Assembly (NCBI GenBank): GCA_958450365.1
Contig: CAUEEP010000755.1
Location: 1,075,501 to 1,139,500, forward strand
Length of the DNA: 64,000 nt
DNA from: Mesorhabditis belari
Lineage: Eukaryota > Nematoda > Chromadorea > Rhabditida > Rhabditidae
Direction: 5' to 3'
The position numbers were made by a program, and so were the translations under genes. Of this stretch, positions 59,656 through 64,000 are shown piece by piece (the first letter of the stretch is position 1; each line of letters opens with the position of its first letter). The notes beneath the pieces are model-generated. The model saw only the letters and a list, made by a program, of their open reading frames with translations. It was not told the origin of the DNA and ran no database searches.

Positions 59656-59914
59656 GACCGCCCAGGCAATGCTCTCGTGTGAATGGTGAGCTCTAGGCAT
59701 TCAAATGACGATTGCTTAAGAGTGAGATATCCAAATCCGAGCAATCGAACGATTTAACTCTGATCGATCAACTTCAGTAGTAGGAATTGGTTATGAACGA
59801 TGAATGGTCCATTGCTGCTTGCAAAACGTTCCATTGACATTCTTGGCCACAATATGTTGATGACTGGCTTACCTTTTCCTCATCTTGGCTTACCTTTTTC
59901 TTATCTTGGCTTAC

Positions 59915-62253
59915 CCGGTCTCCACGCTCTCATATCCGGCATCTTTTTCTCGTCCTCCCAATTCTCGGGTTTCTTATCTTTCGGATCATCGATAAACTCT
60001 CGACTGTCCCAATCTTTCGGTTTCTTCACGGAGCAATTCTGAAAACTTTTTTAAAACTCATAAATCTTTTCACTATACCGGAATATATTTCACTGGCAAC
60101 ATGTCAAAGAATTCCTCAATTTTTCCGCTCATTTCCCTCGTCCAATCAATTCGAACTTCGAAAGTGTTATTTCTGTAGATGATGATCGTGTAGAGATGGG
60201 TGAGGTCATCCCACTGGAAAAGTTGAGATCAGAAATTGGAAACACACCCTTTCTAGTGTACTGGTCGAGGAAAAGTAAAGAATTTAGTGCAAAAGAAGGC
60301 TTGTGTTTGTGATTTCAGGAGTACAGAAAGCACAATTTCTTGGGAGTGCTTGAAGAGCTACTTGGTGCTTGAAGAGCTACTTGGTGCTTGAAGAGCTACT
60401 TGGTGCTTGAAGAGCTACTTGTGCTTGAAGGGCTACTTGATGCTTGAAGAGCTACTTGATGCTTGAAGAGCTACTTGATGCTTGAAGAGCTACTTGATGC
60501 TTGAAGAGCTACTTGATGCTTGAAGAGCTACTTGATGCTTGAAGAGCTACTTGATGCTTGAAGAGCTACTTGATGCTTGAAGAGCTACTTGATGCTTGAA
60601 AAGAAGTGTAAACACGTCCTCTCTAGCGCACTCGATTCCTCATGAATACTGTGGAAAAATGAAGAAGAATTCAGTGCACTAGACTACACAAAGTTCCCCT
60701 GTACTCACTTTCGCTCTGAGCTCTCGATTCACTTCGTAATTCTTTCCCTTGTAATGATAGAGAATCTAGATTTCAAATTTTCATCTTTACCTTCGAAATT
60801 TACATTTAAAAACCTTGACTTTTTTATTCTGTGCACAAAAATCCGGTCCAAACATGAAATTGTATTTCGTTTTTTGCATTCAAATCCGATAAATTAACAT
60901 AAGATGGCATTAGCTGAAGGGAATTTTGATCGATAAGTTGAACAGTTTTAAAGTTGAACAAACTTTTAAATAACCTCCACCACAGTCGAGATCTTGCTCA
61001 TGCTTGACGGTGTATTGAAGGATTAACGTTTTATTGCGATTGCGAAAACGAGGGAAATAGACACCGATTGCATAGAAGTGCGAATCCTGGGCAAATTTTG
61101 AAATTATAGAGATTTGGAATTGTCTCTATAGCTTTGGCCTTGATAACCATGACCAGCTAGGAATCAGAACTGGCTCACAGATCTCAATGAGCTCACAGAT
61201 CCAGAAGTCAAGTCTTTTCCAAGAGATCTTAACGTTTTTAGAAACTAACTTGTTTCTAGAAACTAACTTGTTTCTAAAAAGGTTACTCGTTACTTGCATT
61301 AGGTATATGCATAAGAAATGCGGATTTCAACATTTTCATCAATTTCTAACGATCGAAATCTGATATCGATGAATGTTATAAACTATTTGAAATTTGCAAA
61401 TCTCCTCTACAAATGACAATGACAATGACATTAAGAATGATAATGAATATAAACTATTTGAAAGTTGTAAATCTCCTCTACAAAATAGGCTAAAACGTGT
61501 TTCAATTGATCGAAGCATTGAAGAAATTTCGAGGGCGAAATGCGAGTGACCAAAAAAAAGGTATCGAGTCACTTTAGGGACAAGTTTGAATCAAGATCAT
61601 TGGAATTAGAGCTCTAGTATGCTTCTAACTTAAAATAAAGCATTTTTATTGGGTGAAGGACTTGATGTGAAGCACTTGACAAGTCAAAAGGCTTTCCTAC
61701 AGGAGTTGATCAGGTAAAGCACTTTGTGTGAAACGCATTGTAAAGCCGAAATGTCGCCCTGTAGGACAAGACAGAAAAGAACATCCTTTAACAATCAATG
61801 ATTCGTTGTTGATTGTAGATCCAACACAACTAAGTTTTAGGACAAAAGATTCGTTTCTACAAATGTCTAACCTCATTGTCAGCCTAGATCCAGAGAGTCT
61901 AACAAGTCAAAAGGCTTTCCTACAGGAGTTGATCAGGTAAAGGCATTCAGGGATTTTTTAGACTTTGGCTAGCTCTCCTCAACAAAAGATTAGATTGGCT
62001 TGTGTTATGCCCATAAAACCTTAAACATAAAACTTCAAAACTCCTCACCTGACTCGTTTGTATTCCCCTATCCCTTTCCTGATTCTCATAAATTCTCCCG
62101 GCTGTCCATTTCCATTTCCCAAAATCGTTTCGATTTTTTGATTGAATCCATCTATTCGTCCAATTTGCATCAAAAAAACTCCTCCAAAAAATGAATCTTT
62201 CCAAGGGTTACTGTAGAAAAGGCAAAAATTAGAAAAATGATTGTGGAAATCAT
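59915..62253 (-). CDS. Calreticulin-like gene, divergent, two frameshifts, C-terminus missing
   Basis: ER calcium-binding lectin chaperone family. Exons (right to left): 62049-62253, 60964-61086, 60814-60913, 60709-60765, 60079-60213, 59915-60038. The ATG at 62253 starts a signal peptide (MISTIIFLIFAFSTVTLG). Landmarks: NRWIQSKN, RDRGIQTSQ, VKHEQDLDCGGG, FMFGPDFC, YHYKGKNYEVNRE, LTHLYTIIIYRNNTFEV, then P-domain-like KPKDWDSREFIDDP and KPENWEDEKK. Two single-base frame breaks, at T7 (about 62172-62178 on the plus strand as A7) and A6 (about 60876-60881), interrupt otherwise good homology. The rest of the P domain, the acidic C domain and a KDEL-type end were not found; the 59100-59655 array lies there. 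Either a pseudogene or a gene with homopolymer sequence errors. Confidence 0.88.
60345..60605. repeat. 19-bp GCTTGAAGAGCTACTTGAT array in a calreticulin-like intron
   Basis: About 13 copies between exons 60079-60213 and 60709-60765. Confidence 0.95.
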
Positions 62254-62395
62254 TTTCACATGTCTTTTTTAGAGAAAGAATTCAGTAGATTAATTAGTGC
62301 ACAAATTCTGTGCCTACTTTTCTGCTATGTTTTGAATTTTTGTGGAGATAATTGATTGAATATTTATTTGATTATCGTTTTTTTCTTTCCCAAAG

Positions 62396-64000
62396 TCAAT
62401 AATATTTCTGAATACATTCCACAGCGCATTCAATGAAACCGAACATTTTCTTCATATAATTCTGCTGAGCTTCGGCTTTTTCGTGATCTAAAATGAGAAT
62501 TTCAGTACTGCAGTTTAATCAGTACTGTAGCTTGATCAGTGCTGTAGCTTGATCAGTGCTGTAGCTTGATCAGTACTGCAGTTTTGTGAGATTTTGATTA
62601 AGTTTAAAGACTTAAAGCATTGTTTAGCTACCGTAATTTGCATAATGTAGTGACTTGGGACTTGAGCATCAACTCTCCGCTCAAAGCTCAAAGCTCTCCG
62701 CTCAAAGCTCTTCACTCAAAGCTCAAAGCTCTCCGCTCAAAGCTTTCCCCGACTACCGTAACCTTATCTTTACATCATAGCTTTAGTCTTTATATCTTAT
62801 GTTCCTGTAGTCTTTAAGCTGGCTTACGGTAATATACGGATTACGGTAACCGGGGCAAGCTTTAGAGCTGCTATCTGGTTGGCGTTCGGACAGCAAGCCA
62901 AGCACATCTACTAAGTGATGGATTCAGTACAGTAGAAGGGGATAAGTTTACAAGTTGAAATACAAGCACAAGTCCATAGTAAAATCTCTCGAACCAGCTC
63001 TTGCAGCCAACATCATTCCCATCATTTCCGGTTTAATGAAAAGCAACGCCATTGGCACCATCAATAATGGGTATAAACGCTCGAAAGAATCGACTAACTA
63101 AAAGATTTGATAATATTCGATTACCTTTTGGATCAAAGATCAATTGAATCAAAGATCAATTGAATCAAAGATCAATTGAATCAAAGATCAATTGAATCAA
63201 AGCCCAATTGAATCAAAGCCCAATTGAATCAAAGCTACCTTTTCAAAAGTTTCCCATGGCAATTTGCAACCATCGGCTTTCTCGAGAAGAACTGAGTAAT
63301 AGTCACGGAGGTATTTGTTGCGACTGAAAAGCTTTGTACTTTATAAAAGAAACTGAAGAATTTTCATGTTAATCCTAGCTTTAAATCGATCCTCTTTAGG
63401 GTCAAATCTCCAGGATCTCCAGTTCAAAGTTCTCCATGATTGGCGAGGTGTTCTTTGTGCGGTAATCGCTCTTCATCTGGCACACCCTCTCGATAGATAG
63501 GTGATCTCTTTTGCAAAATCGAAGCAAATGCAGGGGCTAGCGACTGAGCCGTCCCCGACGCTTTAGACATGACTATGCCCAAACTCCCGTCCCAACTCCC
63601 GTCCCAACTTCCGCCCCAACTCCCGTCCCATCTCCGGCGACATTTTTGATAGAAATTCCACATCCCGTCAAACCATTGGACCACTTAAACAGTAGCTAAA
63701 TTGAGAACAATGCGATCCGACTCGAGCAACTTTGTCCCCCGGCCCCCCAGGATTGGTGAGTCCAATAAACCTCTATATGGTATCCTTTGAGAAACTGAAA
63801 TCTCCTCTTTAAAACTAGACCAAAAGACAATATTATCTCTAAATAAAGTTATGGATTTTCAGTCCCCTTTAACGATAACAATGAGAATTTTTGTCATTTC
63901 TGATAACCAAAAAATCTGTGATAGTATTGCTCACTTTGTCAGCAATTCCTCCACGGAAACGGCGCTCGGGATCCACCGGACGAGATCATTGATCGGAGTG
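62396..64000 (-). CDS. CHK/EcKinase-like (DUF1679-type) protein, 5' part outside window
   Basis: Last four exons (right to left): 63935-64000 (continues out of the window), 63239-63323, 62995-63097, 62396-62487 (stop TGA 62396-62398); phases 2, 0, 1 join. They encode INDLVRWIPSAVSVEELL, RNKYLRDYYSVLLEK, FERLYPLLMVPMALLFIK and EKAEAQQNYMKKM. This is the C-terminal pattern of the choline-kinase-like proteins expanded in nematodes and insects: a D-x-x-R segment after the catalytic core, an LRxYY helix, then a hydrophobic helix. The kinase motifs themselves would lie right of the window. The intron with exon 62995 uses a GTTCGA donor. A copy of the last exon lies at 58632-58775. Confidence 0.8.
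62500..62600. repeat. GTAGCTTGATCAGTACT array in a kinase intron
   Basis: Four to five copies of a 17-bp unit next to the acceptor of exon 62396-62487; a CTCAAAGCTCTCCG patch lies at 62675-62740. Confidence 0.85.
63125..63235. repeat. 16-bp AATCAAAGATCAATTG array in a kinase intron
   Basis: Six to seven copies between exons 62995-63097 and 63239-63323. Confidence 0.93.

Noticed and set aside
58881..59689. Open frames of 154-215 residues on both strands
   Set aside because: They translate the 14-bp array; the same peptide appears in all frames.
63424..63684. 86-residue minus frame near the kinase gene
   Set aside because: Lies in an intron, includes a short (CAACTCCCGTCC) array and does not fit the exon phases on either side.

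Overview
This is animal genomic DNA, almost certainly from a free-living (rhabditid-like) nematode. The evidence is two chemoreceptor genes of nematode-expanded 7TM families (Str-like and Srh/Sri-like), a CHK/EcKinase-like gene of the type expanded in nematodes, short introns ending in TTTTCAG, mariner elements and a 17-nt perfect match to the 5' part of the SL1 spliced leader. Genes are split into exons of 50-200 nt, so the long open frames in the window are mostly repeat artefacts. I built the real genes by joining exons with matching phase and recognisable protein families.

Layout: 1-6.6 kb, minus-strand calpain with an intact catalytic triad, 3' end outside the window, with a transposon-type HTH ORF nested in an intron. 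6.6-18 kb, mostly repeats, foldback elements and a SINE candidate, with a few orphan minus-strand exons (10.8, 11.9, 12.7 kb). 18-21.3 kb, an orphan plus exon, duplicated fragments and a minus-strand gene with acidic-repeat exons. 21.8-23.1 kb, a complete but dead mariner. 25.3-28.4 kb, a Str-type receptor (plus). 30.1-31.9 kb, an Srh/Sri-type receptor (minus). 33.4-36.6 kb, two tandem genes for small secreted 12-cysteine proteins (minus). 37-41.2 kb, a graveyard of MITEs and tandem arrays. 41.2-43.3 kb, a four-TM protein gene (plus). 45.5-49.3 kb, a complete but divergent eRF1 gene (plus). 50.3-56.1 kb, a carbohydrate sulfotransferase-like gene (minus) with two transposons in one intron. 57.4-58.6 kb, a large foldback element. 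59.9-62.3 kb, a divergent calreticulin-like gene (minus) with two frameshifts. 62.4-64 kb, the 3' part of a CHK-kinase-like gene (minus).

The genes do not form a pathway; this is ordinary mixed nematode gene content. Two things run through the window. First, many introns carry their own minisatellite, and several units contain splice-site-like hexamers or are visible tandem copies of a splice site. Second, pieces of resident genes (eRF1 exon 7, sulfotransferase exon, kinase last exon, 12-Cys 3' end, four-TM exon 5) are copied elsewhere in the window. The observations most worth a second look are the divergent eRF1 with all functional motifs, and the 12-cysteine secreted pair, a family I do not recognise.
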